In this document: positions 21,112 through 31,472 of the stretch, piece after piece
Position numbering within the stretch: the first letter of the stretch is position 1
Layout of the letters: each line of letters starts with the position of its first letter
Source of the DNA: Pseudomonas sp.
GTDB lineage: Bacteria > Pseudomonadota > Gammaproteobacteria > Pseudomonadales > Pseudomonadaceae
Direction: 5' to 3'
Assembly: GCF_030147005.1 (NCBI RefSeq)
Contig: NZ_JASLAW010000053.1
Coordinates: 4,633-68,632, forward strand
Length of the DNA stretch: 64,000 nucleotides
Program-made: the position numbers and the translations under genes
The notes under the pieces: generated by a model
The model's input: only the letters and a program-made list of their open reading frames with translations
What the model was told of the DNA's origin: nothing
Database searches by the model: none

Positions 21112-21231
21112 CACGGGTACAAGACTGAACATGAGCGGTTCTTGTGACGATCCGGAATAATATGAGTTTGTCTCACTCTGGCGCTCTGCCGACAATAGCT
21201 GCCCTACCTATCGACCTCGGAGTTGCAAGTC

Positions 21232-23523
21232 ATGGCAGTCGCTCATTCCCTCGGATTTCCGCGCATTGGACGCGATCGTGAACTGAAAAAAGCGCAGGAA
21301 GCGTTTTGGAAGGGCGAACTCGATGAGGCCGGCCTGCGCGCCGTGGGCCGTGACTTGCGCAAGACCCACTGGGCGCTGCAAAAACAGGCCGGCATTGAGC
21401 TGCTGCCGGTGGGTGATTTCGCCTGGTACGACCAGGTGCTGACCCATTCGCTGATGTTTGGCGTGATCCCTGAGCGTTTCCGCCCGGCCGATGGCCGGGC
21501 CACGTTGCAGACGCTGTTCGGCATGGCGCGTGGCGTCAGCAGCGACACGTGCTGCAGCGGTGCTCACGCCCAGGAGATGACCAAGTGGTTCGACACCAAC
21601 TATCACTATCTGGTGCCGGAGTTCAGCGTCGACCAGCACTTCCATCTGGGCTGGGACCAGCTGTTCGAAGAAGTCCAGGAAGCGCGCGACCTTGGGCACA
21701 CGGTCAAGCCGGTCGTCATTGGCCCGCTCACGTACCTGTGGCTGGGCAAGGCCAAGGGCGCTGACTTCGACAAGCTCGACCTGCTCGAGCGCCTGCTGCC
21801 GCTGTACGGCCAGATCTTCCAGCGCCTGGCCGAGCTGGGCGTGGAATGGGTGCAGATCGACGAGCCGATCCTGGCGCTCGACCTGCCGCAGGCATGGAAG
21901 AACGCGTTCGAGCGTGCCTACAACCTGATCCAGCGTGACCCGCTGAAAAAGCTGGTCGCCACTTACTTCGGCGGGCTGGAAGAAAACCTCGGCCTGGCCG
22001 CCAACCTGCCGGTCGACGGCCTGCACATCGATCTGGTGCGGGCGCCGGAGCAATACCCGACCATTCTTGATCGCCTGCCCGCTTACAAGGTGCTGTCCCT
22101 GGGGGTGGTCAATGGCCGTAACGTATGGCGCTGCGACCTGGAAAAAGCCCTGGCGACGTTGCGCCATGCCCAGGAAAAATTGGGTGATCGCTTGTGGGTG
22201 GCGCCGTCCTGTTCACTGCTGCATTGCCCGGTGGACCTTGCGCGTGAAGACCAGTTGGACGCTGAATTGAAAAGTTGGCTGGCCTTTGCCTTGCAAAAGT
22301 GCGCGGAAGTCGCTGTGCTGGCCCAGGCTGTGGACCAACCCGAGGCGCCAGAGGTGCTGGCGGCGCTGGCTGAAAGCCGCGCGGTACAGGCTGCGCGTGC
22401 CGCTTCGCCGCGTATTCACAAGCCTGCGGTGCAAGCGCGCGTGGCCGCTATCAGCGCACGCGACAGCCAGCGCCAATCGCCCTTTGCCCAGCGTATCGAG
22501 AAACAACGGGCCGGCCTCAACCTGCCGTTGTTTCCGACCACCACCATCGGTTCGTTCCCGCAAACCGTGTCGATCCGTTTGGCGCGCCAGTCCTACAAGG
22601 CCGGCAAGTTGAGCGAAGCCGAATACGTCCAAGCGATGCACAGCGAGATCAAGCACGCGGTCGAAGTGCAGGAACACCTCGGCCTGGATGTACTGGTACA
22701 CGGTGAAGCCGAGCGTAACGACATGGTCGAGTACTTCGCCGAGCAATTGGACGGGTACGCGTTCACCCGTTTCGGCTGGGTGCAGAGCTACGGTTCGCGC
22801 TGTGTGAAACCGGCGCTGATCTATGGCGACCTGAGTCGGCCGAAAGCGATGACGGTGGAATGGATTCGCTATGCCCAGGGCCTTACGCACAAGGTACTCA
22901 AAGGCATGCTGACCGGCCCGGTGACCCTGCTGATGTGGTCGTTCCCACGCGAAGACGTGAGCCGCGAAGTGCAGGCCCGGCAACTGGCCCTGGCGATCCG
23001 TGATGAAGTCCTGGACCTGGAAGCCGCCGGCATCAGGATCGTGCAGATCGACGAGGCCGCGTTCCGCGAAGGCTTGCCATTGCGTCGGGCGCAGTGGCAG
23101 CCCTATCTGGACTGGGCCACCGAAGCGTTCCGCCTGTGCGCCAGCGGCGTGCGCGACGACACTCAGATCCACACCCACATGTGCTACAGCGAATTCAACG
23201 ATGTGATCGAATCCATCGCGACGATGGATGCCGACGTCATCACCATCGAAACCTCACGCTCGGACATGGCGTTGCTGGACGCGTTCGAAGCTTTCGCATA
23301 CCCCAACGAAATCGGCCCTGGGGTCTATGACATTCACTCGCCACGGGTGCCGGATGTGGCACAGATGGTTGACTTGCTGCGCAAGGCGGCCAAGCGGATT
23401 CCGGCTGAGCGGTTGTGGGTCAACCCCGATTGCGGCCTGAAAACCCGTGGCTGGCCAGAGACGCAAGCGGCGCTGATTCACATGGTCGCGGCGGCGCGCC
23501 AATTGCGTGCGCAAATGGGTTGA
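21232..23523 (+). CDS. metE: Cobalamin-independent methionine synthase
   Basis: A 763-residue MetE, which transfers the methyl group of 5-methyltetrahydropteroyl-polyglutamate to homocysteine in the last step of methionine synthesis. The N-terminal half starts [16 protein letters not shown]. The C-terminal catalytic half has the zinc ligands H649 and C651 (THMCYSEF), a glutamate in [12 protein letters not shown] and C734 in NPDCGLKTR. The ATG at 21232 with GGAG upstream is chosen over a TTG at 21223. I saw no cobalamin riboswitch upstream, where the REP pair lies. Confidence 0.97.
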   Translation: MAVAHSLGFPRIGRDRELKKAQEAFWKGELDEAGLRAVGRDLRKTHWALQKQAGIELLPVGDFAWYDQVLTHSLMFGVIPERFRPADGRATLQTLFGMARGVSSDTCCSGAHAQEMTKWFDTNYHYLVPEFSVDQHFHLGWDQLFEEVQEARDLGHTVKPVVIGPLTYLWLGKAKGADFDKLDLLERLLPLYGQIFQRLAELGVEWVQIDEPILALDLPQAWKNAFERAYNLIQRDPLKKLVATYFGGLEENLGLAANLPVDGLHIDLVRAPEQYPTILDRLPAYKVLSLGVVNGRNVWRCDLEKALATLRHAQEKLGDRLWVAPSCSLLHCPVDLAREDQLDAELKSWLAFALQKCAEVAVLAQAVDQPEAPEVLAALAESRAVQAARAASPRIHKPAVQARVAAISARDSQRQSPFAQRIEKQRAGLNLPLFPTTTIGSFPQTVSIRLARQSYKAGKLSEAEYVQAMHSEIKHAVEVQEHLGLDVLVHGEAERNDMVEYFAEQLDGYAFTRFGWVQSYGSRCVKPALIYGDLSRPKAMTVEWIRYAQGLTHKVLKGMLTGPVTLLMWSFPREDVSREVQARQLALAIRDEVLDLEAAGIRIVQIDEAAFREGLPLRRAQWQPYLDWATEAFRLCASGVRDDTQIHTHMCYSEFNDVIESIATMDADVITIETSRSDMALLDAFEAFAYPNEIGPGVYDIHSPRVPDVAQMVDLLRKAAKRIPAERLWVNPDCGLKTRGWPETQAALIHMVAAARQLRAQMG

Positions 23524-23573
23524 CGGCGAAGATTGCGCGGCCGGCGTTCGCGTTGTCAGTCATACTGGCGCCC

Positions 23574-24683
23574 ATGACTTTCGACTCGCCGCTCGCCGCT
23601 TACCAACACGCTATCGCCCAGCAGGGTTTCGTGCCTGACGACGCTCAGCGCCGCGCCGTGGACGCCTTGCAAGCCTGTCATCAGGCGTTGCACCAGGGCC
23701 GCTCGCCCATTGCCGGCGTTTACCTGTGGGGGCCGGTGGGCCGCGGCAAGACCTGGTTGATGGACCAGTTTTATCAAAGCTTGCGCGTGCCCGCGCGCCG
23801 TCAGCATTTTCATCACTTCATGGGCTGGGTCCACCAGCGCTCGTTCCAGCTCACCGGTATCAGGGACCCGCTGCGGACCTTGGCGCGGGAGCTGAGCCGG
23901 GACGTGCGCGTGCTGTGCTTTGACGAGTTGTTCGTCAATGACATCGGCGACGCGATCATTCTTGGCCGTCTGTTTCAGGTGATGTTCGAGGAGGGCGTGG
24001 TGATGGTCTGTACGTCCAATCAGCCCCCTGAGCAGCTGTACGCCGACGGTTTCAACCGAGAGCGTTTCTTGCCGGGTATTGAAGCGATCAAGCGGCATAT
24101 GCGCGTGGTGGCGGTAGACGGTGGCGAGGATCATCGCTTGCATCCCGGTGTCGGCCTGCAGCGCTACTGGGTGAACCAACCCGATGCCCTGGAGCCGGTG
24201 TTCAAGCAGCTGAGCGATGGGCAAACCGTCAGCCACGGGAAGGCGGTGAGCGTGGGGCATCGCACCATCACAGCGGTGCAAGCCAGTGACGAGGTACTTT
24301 GGTGTCGTTACGCCGAGCTGTGCGAACAACCGCTTGCCGCGATGGATTTCATGCTGCTGTGTGATCGCTTCAAGGCCATCCTGTTGGCGCAAGTGCCCAA
24401 CCTCAGCGCACAACAGCGCCCTGGGCGCATCGCCCGTGGCACCGAAGACGGGGCCGAGCGCGTCATCGCGGGGGACCGCCAATTGCCAGCGTTGTCCAGG
24501 CACGATGACAGCGTGCGACGCTTTATCGCGCTGGTCGATGAATGTTACGACCGCAAAGTGCCGCTGTTCATCGAGGCCCAGGTGCCGCTGGAGAGTCTTT
24601 ACACCGAAGGCTACCTGGCGTTTCCTTTTCGTCGCACCTTGAGCCGCTTGCAGGAAATGCAGCTGCAGCGCTTCGGCGCCTGA
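23574..24683 (+). CDS. zapE: AFG1-like ATPase, cell division protein ZapE
   Basis: A 369-residue P-loop ATPase of the AFG1/ZapE family. Walker A is GPVGRGKT (53-60) and Walker B is VLCFDELFVND. The family-typical C-terminus is FIALVDECYDRKVPLFIEAQVPLESLY. In E. coli ZapE binds FtsZ and acts during division under stress. The ATG at 23574 begins the conserved N-terminus SPLAAYQHAIAQQGF. It follows metE after 50 bases with no terminator seen between. Confidence 0.9.
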   Translation: MTFDSPLAAYQHAIAQQGFVPDDAQRRAVDALQACHQALHQGRSPIAGVYLWGPVGRGKTWLMDQFYQSLRVPARRQHFHHFMGWVHQRSFQLTGIRDPLRTLARELSRDVRVLCFDELFVNDIGDAIILGRLFQVMFEEGVVMVCTSNQPPEQLYADGFNRERFLPGIEAIKRHMRVVAVDGGEDHRLHPGVGLQRYWVNQPDALEPVFKQLSDGQTVSHGKAVSVGHRTITAVQASDEVLWCRYAELCEQPLAAMDFMLLCDRFKAILLAQVPNLSAQQRPGRIARGTEDGAERVIAGDRQLPALSRHDDSVRRFIALVDECYDRKVPLFIEAQVPLESLYTEGYLAFPFRRTLSRLQEMQLQRFGA

Positions 24684-24845
24684 GAAAGCCCTGCGGCCAC
24701 CTTGCTGGAGGTTTTGGATGCCTGCAACGTGCGCGCTTTCTGTCAGGCATTTGTCGTTAATCTCCTTCATCTACTGCCGACGCCATGCTTACAATTACCC
24801 CCTCAAAGGGAATCGGTTCCCTGGTTGTCGTTATCGAGGAAGGAA

Positions 24846-25337
24846 ATGGACACCCCAGACATCCTGGTGCTGCAAGCCAGCTACACCAACGCCGTGCACG
24901 CCGATGCCATCGGCGCGCTGCTCAACCACTATGCCGAAGACGCAATGGGCGGCGGCCACACCTTGCCAGCCGATCTGTTGCAACAATTGCCTGCGGAACT
25001 GGCCAAGCGCGCCCATGCGTTCAGTGTGCTGGCGTTCGTCGGTGGTGTACCGGCTGGGCTGGTCAATTGTTTCGAGGGGTTCTCGACGTTCGCCTGCAGA
25101 CCTTTGGTCAACGTCCACGATGTGGTCGTGGCGCAACAATTTCGTGGCTTGGGGCTCAGTCAGAAGATGCTGCAGAAGGTCGAGGAAATCGCCCGGCAAC
25201 GGGGTTGCTGCAAGATCACTCTGGAAGTGCTCGAGGGCAATGCGCTGGCGCAGTCGGCGTATCGCAAGTTCGGCTTTGATGATTCGGTATTTGATCCCGC
25301 CCACGGCCGTATGTTGTTCTGGAGCAAGGCGCTGTAA
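24846..25337 (+). CDS. GNAT-family N-acetyltransferase
   Basis: A 163-residue acetyltransferase. Motif A is NVHDVVVAQQFRGLGLSQKML with the R-G-L-G-L acetyl-CoA loop, and the C-terminal part is EVLEGNALAQSAYRKFGF. The substrate is unknown. The ATG at 24846 follows a GAGGAAGGA purine tract. It appears to be a single-gene unit between zapE and a convergent small exported gene. Confidence 0.85.
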   Translation: MDTPDILVLQASYTNAVHADAIGALLNHYAEDAMGGGHTLPADLLQQLPAELAKRAHAFSVLAFVGGVPAGLVNCFEGFSTFACRPLVNVHDVVVAQQFRGLGLSQKMLQKVEEIARQRGCCKITLEVLEGNALAQSAYRKFGFDDSVFDPAHGRMLFWSKAL

Positions 25338-25349
25338 TAAACACACTGC

Positions 25350-25377
25350 AAAAAAAGGGCGCCATTCAATGGCGCCC
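25350..25377 (-). terminator. Intrinsic terminator for the minus-strand small gene
   Basis: The stem GGGCGCCA / TGGCGCCC (25357-25377) is preceded on the plus strand by an A-run, which is a T-run for transcripts arriving on the minus strand. There is no T-run on the other side, so it mainly serves the gene at 25439-25651. Confidence 0.75.
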
Positions 25378-25438
25378 AATAAACCTTTGCCAAAGGAGCG
25401 GTATGGCACAGGGTAGTACGGATTAACTCAGCGTTAAA

Positions 25439-25651
25439 TCAACTGTTGGGTTGGGCTGAGTTGTCAGTGGCGGCTTTAACTGATTTGCCATCGGCGGACG
25501 CAACTTGTTGTTCCGCCTTGCCGTGGGTTGTTTCCTGAATGAAGCTGAAGTTGTTGTAGAACTCCTTCGAACGCTCTGAGCCGCCTTCTGCGAAGGCGGC
25601 GGCGGAGGTCAAGGTCATCAGGCTGGCCAGCATCAATGTCGACAGTTTCAT
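25439..25651 (-). CDS. Small exported protein, possibly PtrA-like
   Basis: A 70-residue protein with a signal peptide (LMLASLMTLTSAAAFA) and a mature start EGGSERSKEFYNNF. This start resembles the N-terminus of small periplasmic Pseudomonas proteins annotated as PtrA N-terminal domain proteins. The rest is polar and low in complexity. It has GGGA upstream of its ATG and a terminator downstream, so it is a real unit. Function unknown; PtrA in P. aeruginosa has been tied to copper and type III secretion control, which cannot be transferred here. Confidence 0.6.
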   Translation of the reverse strand: MKLSTLMLASLMTLTSAAAFAEGGSERSKEFYNNFSFIQETTHGKAEQQVASADGKSVKAATDNSAQPNS

Positions 25652-25793
25652 GGTGGTATTCCCATTAAGAGTGAGAGGTGTCCGGTCACTCCCTGATCAG
25701 AACATGGGGCGACTATGGCGTTACCTTATTAAGTGGGAATTAACGAAATGGGCCTGCGAAGTTAACAGTTTGTTAACTTCGCAGGGCAGGGCG

Positions 25794-28031
25794 TTACAGT
25801 TTCCAGTCCAGCGCCAGTGTGATTGAACGTGGATCGCCCCAATACACGCCGTTATAAAAACCGACACGTTCGTAATATTTTTTGTCGAACAGATTGTTGA
25901 CGTTAATCGACGCCGTAACCTGTTCGTCGAACCGATATCGCGACATCAGGTTGACCACGGTGTAGCCCTGTTGCGTGATTTTCTCTCGCGTCGTTATCGG
26001 ATTGCCCTTGTCGTCGCGCGCTCCCGTGGGCCGGTTGCCGAAGTCATAAAAGTCGCTCTGCCACGTCACCGCGCCACCCACGGTCAGGTTGCGCCAGGCC
26101 CCCGGCAGGCGGTAAGCGCTGGAGACCTTCAATAGGTTCAACGGCTGGCCGGTGTTGTTGCGGTTGCCTGCGCCATTCGCCGAGTGGGTGTAGGTGTAGC
26201 CGGCGGTGAGGTTCCAGTCCGGTGTGATTTCCCCGGCCGCTTCCAGCTCGAAACCCTGCACCTTGTTGCCCTTGCCGCCGGACTTGTAGTACTCCTCGCC
26301 GGTGACCGGGTTTGGCGGCACCGAGTCGTCCCGCTCGGCGACGTTGTCCTGGGTGCTCCAGAAATACGCGGCCGCCAGGTTCAGGCGCTCGTTGAGTACG
26401 CTGCCCTTGAGGCCGATCTCATAGTTGCTGCCCACCACCGGCTCCAGGTACTTCTTGTTGGCGTCCTTCGCACTTTGCGGCTTGAAGATGTCGGTGTAGC
26501 TCGCGTAGACGGTGTACTGCGGCGTGATGTCGTAAAGCAGCCCGGCGTAGGGCGTCAACATATCGTTATGGGTCTGGCTGGTTTTGCCGGCATCGGTCAG
26601 TTGATCGTTGGCGTTGTATTTGGGGTTGGCGCTCTCCAGCTCCCAACTGCCGTAGCGGGTGCCGAGCACGGCGTGCAGGCGATCGGTCAGGCTCAGCCGG
26701 GTTGCGAGGTAGCCGGCCTTCTGTTGTTTCTTGCTGTGCTCACCCTTGAGGTCGGTGACGTCATCGGTGAACTTGCCGATACCGCCCATGTGCTCCCAGT
26801 CCTCGATGGTGTAGTAGCTGTTGGACAGATTGGAGCGCATGAAGGGCGAACTGTCCCGTTGCGCCGCCTCGCCGTAGCCCATCATCAGCGCGTGTTCGCG
26901 ACCCAGCAGCGCGTAGCTGCCGGCCAGGTTGAAGTCAATGGCTTCCATGTTCGATGTGCCGCGCATATGGCTGGCCCAGGCTGTCATGCCGCTGCGGTCG
27001 GCATTGGGGAAACCCGCGCCGCCGTAGTACACCTTGCCGTCGGTATCGCTCTGGCGATGGGTGTAGGCGGCCTTCAGGTGCCAGTCGCCGCCCAGCCGAT
27101 GATCGAGGGTGGCGAAGGTGGTCTTGTCGGTCAGAGGCCAGGAACTCCAGTGCGCGGCCATATTGGTGGAGCGCGACAACCCCGCCTTGCCGCCCTGGCT
27201 GTTCCAGTAGGGCACGGTGCCCCAGGAAGTGCCTTGTACTTGTTTGTCCTGGTAATCAAAGCCCACGGCCAGCACGGTATCGTCAGTAAGGTCGGCCTCG
27301 AGAACGCCGTAGCCGACCGCCCGCTGCAGTGCATAGTTGTCGCGAAAGGATTTACTGTCGCGGTAGGCCAGTACGCTGCGCCCGCGCAGTTTGCCGTCGA
27401 AGGCCAGCGGGCCGCCGACGTCGAGGTAGCTGTAGTAGTTGTCGTGAGTGGCGCCGCTTATTCCGGTTTTCGCCTGCCATTGGGCGGTGGGGCGCTTGCG
27501 TACCATGTTGACCGTGGCCGAGGGGTCGCCCGCGCCGGTGGTGAGGCCGGTGGCGCCGCGCACTACTTCGACACGGTCGTAGATGATGGTATCGGCGTCA
27601 CTCTTCATGAAGCCGAAGGTGTTGAGCATCCCGTCAATCTGGAAGTTGTTGATGCCGTAGCCACGGGAGGTATAGGACACGCGGTCCGAGTCATTATGCT
27701 GGACGTTGATGCCGGTGGTTTGGCGCAACACCTCGGTGAGGGTGTTGAGATTGAAGTCATCCATCTGCTGGCGCGTGATCACCGAGATCGATTGCGGTGT
27801 TTCCTTGACGGACAGGTTCAGCCGCGTGGCGGTGCTCATGGAACCGGTGGTGTAGGCGCCGGTGTGCTCGGTGGTCGCGCCCAGGCCTTCGGCGGTGATG
27901 CTGGTGGCACCCAGTTCGAGGGCTTTGGCGGGGGCTTGCTCGGGGTCGGTTTCGGCCAGCAGTTCAGGGCTCAGCGCAAGGCTGAACAGGCCAAGGGTAA
28001 AGGTGATGGAACGGGTAAAAGGCGCGAGCAT
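25794..28031 (-). CDS. TonB-dependent siderophore receptor
   Basis: A 745-residue outer-membrane receptor. The signal peptide (SITFTLGLFSLALSPELLA) is followed by a plug domain (KETPQSISVITRQQMDDFN, then QTTGINVQ) and a 22-strand barrel ending DPRSITLALDWKL. There is no N-terminal signalling extension, so it does not act through a surface-signalling sigma factor. It takes up ferric siderophore using TonB energy; the ligand is unknown. A Fur-like site lies about 90 bases upstream, pointing to induction under iron limitation. Confidence 0.9.
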   Translation of the reverse strand: MLAPFTRSITFTLGLFSLALSPELLAETDPEQAPAKALELGATSITAEGLGATTEHTGAYTTGSMSTATRLNLSVKETPQSISVITRQQMDDFNLNTLTEVLRQTTGINVQHNDSDRVSYTSRGYGINNFQIDGMLNTFGFMKSDADTIIYDRVEVVRGATGLTTGAGDPSATVNMVRKRPTAQWQAKTGISGATHDNYYSYLDVGGPLAFDGKLRGRSVLAYRDSKSFRDNYALQRAVGYGVLEADLTDDTVLAVGFDYQDKQVQGTSWGTVPYWNSQGGKAGLSRSTNMAAHWSSWPLTDKTTFATLDHRLGGDWHLKAAYTHRQSDTDGKVYYGGAGFPNADRSGMTAWASHMRGTSNMEAIDFNLAGSYALLGREHALMMGYGEAAQRDSSPFMRSNLSNSYYTIEDWEHMGGIGKFTDDVTDLKGEHSKKQQKAGYLATRLSLTDRLHAVLGTRYGSWELESANPKYNANDQLTDAGKTSQTHNDMLTPYAGLLYDITPQYTVYASYTDIFKPQSAKDANKKYLEPVVGSNYEIGLKGSVLNERLNLAAAYFWSTQDNVAERDDSVPPNPVTGEEYYKSGGKGNKVQGFELEAAGEITPDWNLTAGYTYTHSANGAGNRNNTGQPLNLLKVSSAYRLPGAWRNLTVGGAVTWQSDFYDFGNRPTGARDDKGNPITTREKITQQGYTVVNLMSRYRFDEQVTASINVNNLFDKKYYERVGFYNGVYWGDPRSITLALDWKL

Positions 28032-28118
28032 CGCGGCGAACTCCTATTCGTCTTTGAGACCCACCCAGGAAGGGGGGTATGGCTCAAAGACGAAAGGAGG
28101 CGTGGAACTTTAGGCTTA

Positions 28119-28137
28119 AACAAGAATGATTGTTATC
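28119..28137 (-). promoter_or_regulatory. Putative Fur box upstream of the TonB receptor
   Basis: The plus-strand sequence AACAAGAATGATTGTTATC agrees with the 19-bp Fur consensus at 12 of 19 positions, best over the right half (ATTGTTATC). It lies about 88 bases upstream of the receptor ATG. The position fits iron repression, but the match is by eye only. Confidence 0.5.
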
Positions 28138-28156
28138 TTTCTGTTACAGGCCTCGG

Positions 28157-29899
28157 TTACTTGGCCACCACGTTGGTGCCGTCGACCTTTTTCGGTTTGA
28201 TCAAACTGAAGTCGATCAAGGCTTTCTGCTTGGTTTCGTAAGGGTTGCCGATCAGCAAGGGGCGCGGCTTGAAGCTGTCGCTGACCAGGCTTTTGCTGTG
28301 GTCCAGTTCATCGAAACTCAAACCGGCCATGTCCGCCCAGGTGTGGATCAACTGCGAACTGCTGTAAGGCCGTTGCAGGTCGCCGGCGAAGCTCCAGTCG
28401 TGGCTTTCACGCCACTTGGGCGAGGCATAGGCCATGAACGGAATGGTGTACATCGGCGCGGTCGGCTTGCCTTCGTTACGGCCCAGGGTGTCATGGCCGG
28501 CCGAGTCGAACACGTCTTCGCCGTGGTCCGACAGGTACAGCAGGAAGCCGTTGGGGTCGGTCTTGGCGTAGTCCTTGATCAGGCTCGATACCACGAAGTC
28601 GTTGTACAGCACCGCATTGTCATAGCTGTTGTAGGTCGGCAACTGTGCATCGCTGACACCGGCCGGCACGCCCTGGCGATCGGTGAATTTGTCGAACGTC
28701 GACGGGTAACGATACTGGTAGCTCATGTGGGTGCCCAGCAAGTGCACCACGATGAACTTGCGCTCGGCGGTATCGGCCATGGCCTTGGAAAACGGTGCCA
28801 GTACATCGCCGTCGTATTGGCGGGCGTTCTGGTTACGGTTGTTGTTCAGGTACACCTGCTCGTCGGCCTGTTCGGAAAAGGTCGTGAGCATGGTGTTGCG
28901 CTTGGTCATGGTTTGCTGGTTGGTGATCCAGAAGGTCTTGTAGCCGGCCTGCTTCATCACGCTGACGATTGATGGCGTCTTGAGGTACAGGTCCGGGTTT
29001 TCTTCATCGGCGAAGGTCAGTACCTGCTGCAGCGCTTCAATGGTGTAGGGGCGCGGCGTAATGACGTTGTCGAACACCGCCAGTTGGTCGCGCAGCTTGT
29101 CCAGTTCCGGCGTGGTGTTACGCGGGTAACCGTACAGGCTCATGCGCTGGCGGTTGGTGGACTCGCCGATTACCAGCACCAGGGTGGACGGCTGGCCGGC
29201 CATGCTGTCCTTGAGGTTCTTCAGCGGCGGGATCTGGCTGGCACTGGTCAGCATGCCTTGCATATTGTCCAGCTGTTCGGTGTAGCGGCGGTAGGCCACG
29301 ATCATCTGCCAAGGCACAGCCGGTTCGATACGGGTTTCGAAGCGGTCGATGGCCAATTCCATGGTTTCGCTGGTGGCGATCTGCTTGACCAGCGGGTAAC
29401 CGACCACGGCCAATACGATGGCGACCGCCGCCACGATCGACTGGCCACGAGGCAAGTAGACCGGACGCAGGCGCGTCCACAGGAAAACCGCGAAGGCGGT
29501 GTGGGCAATGAAGGCCAGCACGATCCACCAGGCAAAGTACTGGGTGGCGTATTCGCCCGCTTCAGAAATGTTCGACTCGAACATGATGAAGATGACGCTC
29601 TGGGAAAATTCCTGCTGGTAAATGAAGAAATAACCCAGGCTGGCCATGGAGCAGGCCCACAGCACCACGCCGATCAACGCGGCAAGCAGACGTGTTTGCC
29701 GAGGGAACAGCAGCATGGGCGCCAGCCACAGCGCACTCATGAAGAACGCCTGGCGGAAACCGCTGAAGCCGGAGGTGCCGGTCAGTTGGATAAGAAGCTG
29801 GGTGATCCCAGAGAAGTACCAGAAAAACAGGAATAACCAGCCAAGGCCGGCCCAATCAAAGCCTTTCGCAGTCGTCGTGCTGCGTTTGAACATCGCCAT
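28157..29899 (-). CDS. cptA: Phosphoethanolamine transferase CptA
   Basis: A 580-residue inner-membrane enzyme very similar in layout to E. coli CptA. It has about five N-terminal membrane helices and a periplasmic alkaline-phosphatase-like domain. Key parts are TLVLVIGESTNRQRMSLYGY (metal-binding E), RPYTIEALQQ with the probable nucleophilic threonine, QAGYKTFWITNQQTM, and the metal site YLSDHGED. It transfers phosphoethanolamine to the lipopolysaccharide core in known cases. The ATG at 29899 (MAMFKR) is chosen after a GGGG tract; starts at 29911 or 29893 are possible. Confidence 0.9.
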   Translation of the reverse strand: MAMFKRSTTTAKGFDWAGLGWLFLFFWYFSGITQLLIQLTGTSGFSGFRQAFFMSALWLAPMLLFPRQTRLLAALIGVVLWACSMASLGYFFIYQQEFSQSVIFIMFESNISEAGEYATQYFAWWIVLAFIAHTAFAVFLWTRLRPVYLPRGQSIVAAVAIVLAVVGYPLVKQIATSETMELAIDRFETRIEPAVPWQMIVAYRRYTEQLDNMQGMLTSASQIPPLKNLKDSMAGQPSTLVLVIGESTNRQRMSLYGYPRNTTPELDKLRDQLAVFDNVITPRPYTIEALQQVLTFADEENPDLYLKTPSIVSVMKQAGYKTFWITNQQTMTKRNTMLTTFSEQADEQVYLNNNRNQNARQYDGDVLAPFSKAMADTAERKFIVVHLLGTHMSYQYRYPSTFDKFTDRQGVPAGVSDAQLPTYNSYDNAVLYNDFVVSSLIKDYAKTDPNGFLLYLSDHGEDVFDSAGHDTLGRNEGKPTAPMYTIPFMAYASPKWRESHDWSFAGDLQRPYSSSQLIHTWADMAGLSFDELDHSKSLVSDSFKPRPLLIGNPYETKQKALIDFSLIKPKKVDGTNVVAK

Positions 29900-30053
29900 C
29901 CAGCGCCCCATCAGAAAATGATCGTCGCGCACAGGCGCGCGACATCGGGCCGCTCAGAACGTGAGCGGCATCGCGGGCGGGAGTATCAAGATATGTGTGT
30001 GAAAACTTTGTGAGATTTCTGTAGGTATTGCCTTACAAACTCACCAACGGCTT

Positions 30054-30230
30054 TCAGCAGAGCGCGGGCTTGGCACCGGAAGGCAGTTCAAGCTGGGCCT
30101 GGAGGTATGAGCGCAGACGCAGGACTTCCTGTTGCAACTGATCGCGCTCGTCCTTCAACTGGCGCAATTCATCGCGGCGGATGTTGACGTAGAGGGTCTG
30201 TGGCGGTCGGGTCATCTGTGCTGTGCTCAT
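30054..30230 (-). CDS. Small coiled-coil protein
   Basis: A 58-residue protein with a central coiled coil (ELRQLKDERDQLQQEVLRLRSYL). The ATG at 30230 has GAGG six bases upstream; longer in-frame starts add a segment with no coding character. It stands between cptA and gnd. No family assigned and no function proposed. Confidence 0.55.
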   Translation of the reverse strand: MSTAQMTRPPQTLYVNIRRDELRQLKDERDQLQQEVLRLRSYLQAQLELPSGAKPALC

Positions 30231-30488
30231 TGCTTGCCTCGCAAATAGCGGGTAGATCGCGCTGCCGAATCGGTTCGCGGCAACAGTCGGAAGCAAGTTT
30301 GAATTCTTTTTCACATCAATGGAACTTTTTTATTTTTGGTGGTCGTGTGACTTTTCGGCGAGTGATGGTGAAATGATGGCGACTTTTTTACCATGAAACT
30401 ACACGGATCCGCTCTGGACTAACCCTCATTAGCCTCATTGCGCTATAAACTATGTCACACATTTTTTGGTAGTTAGGAGCATCAGCAC

Positions 30489-31472
30489 ATGCAACTGGGG
30501 ATTATCGGACTAGGCCGCATGGGCGGTAACATTGCGCGGCGCCTGATGCTCAATGGGCACACCACCGTTGTATATGACCGTAATGAAGCCTTCGTCAAAG
30601 GCCTGAGCGAGGAGGGCGCCACCGGCGTCGCCGGCTTGGAGGCCCTGGTGGCCGGCCTGCAAAAGCCACGCGCCGTGTGGGTGATGTTGCCGGCAGGCGC
30701 GCCTACCGAGGACACCATCAACGAACTGAGCGGGCTGCTGGAAAGCGGTGACGTGATCATCGACGGCGGCAACACCAATTACAAAGACGACGTGCGTCGC
30801 GGCAAGGCCCTGGCGGAAAAGGGCCTGCACTACGTCGACGTCGGCACCTCGGGCGGTGTCTGGGGCCTGGAACGTGGCTACTGCATGATGATTGGCGGCG
30901 ACGTGGAAACCGTGCAGCGCCTCGACCCGATCTTCAAGAGCCTGGCCCCTGGCATCGGCAGCATCCCGCGCACCAAGGACCGTTCGGCCAGCGCCGACCC
31001 GCGCGCCGAGCAGGGTTACATCCATGCCGGCCCAGCGGGCTCCGGTCACTTCGTCAAGATGATCCACAACGGCATTGAATACGGAATGATGCAGGCGTTT
31101 GCCGAAGGTTTTGACATCCTCAAGACCAAGAACTCGGAAAACCTGCCGGAAGATCAGCGTTTTGACCTGAACGTGGCCGACATCGCCGAAGTCTGGCGCC
31201 GTGGCAGCGTGGTGTCGTCGTGGCTGCTGGACCTGACCGCCGATGCCCTGGCGACCGATCCGAAGCTGGATGGCTATTCCGGTTCCGTGGCTGACAGCGG
31301 CGAAGGCCGTTGGACCATCGAAGCGGCCATGGAACAAGCGGTACCGGTACCGGTGCTGTCGACATCGTTGTTCGCCCGTTTCCGTTCGCGCCAGCAGAGC
31401 ACTTACGGTGACAAAATGCTGTCGGCCATGCGCTTCGGCTTTGGCGGCCACGTGGAGACTTCCAAAAAATGA
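30489..31472 (+). CDS. gnd: 6-phosphogluconate dehydrogenase, decarboxylating (short form)
   Basis: A 327-residue enzyme of the short, NAD-preferring 6-phosphogluconate dehydrogenase group. The dinucleotide fold is [16 protein letters not shown]. Substrate and catalytic segments are [25 protein letters not shown] and [23 protein letters not shown] with the catalytic lysine and histidine. It converts 6-phosphogluconate to ribulose 5-phosphate. An AGGAG site precedes the ATG. Its stop overlaps the zwf start by four bases, so the first two oxidative pentose phosphate enzymes are made together. Confidence 0.94.
   Translation: MQLGIIGLGRMGGNIARRLMLNGHTTVVYDRNEAFVKGLSEEGATGVAGLEALVAGLQKPRAVWVMLPAGAPTEDTINELSGLLESGDVIIDGGNTNYKDDVRRGKALAEKGLHYVDVGTSGGVWGLERGYCMMIGGDVETVQRLDPIFKSLAPGIGSIPRTKDRSASADPRAEQGYIHAGPAGSGHFVKMIHNGIEYGMMQAFAEGFDILKTKNSENLPEDQRFDLNVADIAEVWRRGSVVSSWLLDLTADALATDPKLDGYSGSVADSGEGRWTIEAAMEQAVPVPVLSTSLFARFRSRQQSTYGDKMLSAMRFGFGGHVETSKK

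Noticed and set aside
21130..21231. Possible riboswitch or MetR site before metE
   Set aside because: I found no cobalamin or SAM riboswitch pattern and no TGAA-N5-TTCA site in the short space after the REP pair.
26184..28241. 685-codon plus-strand open frame opposite the TonB receptor
   Set aside because: It is the complement of a strong TonB-dependent receptor and shows only low-complexity V/G/A-rich sequence.
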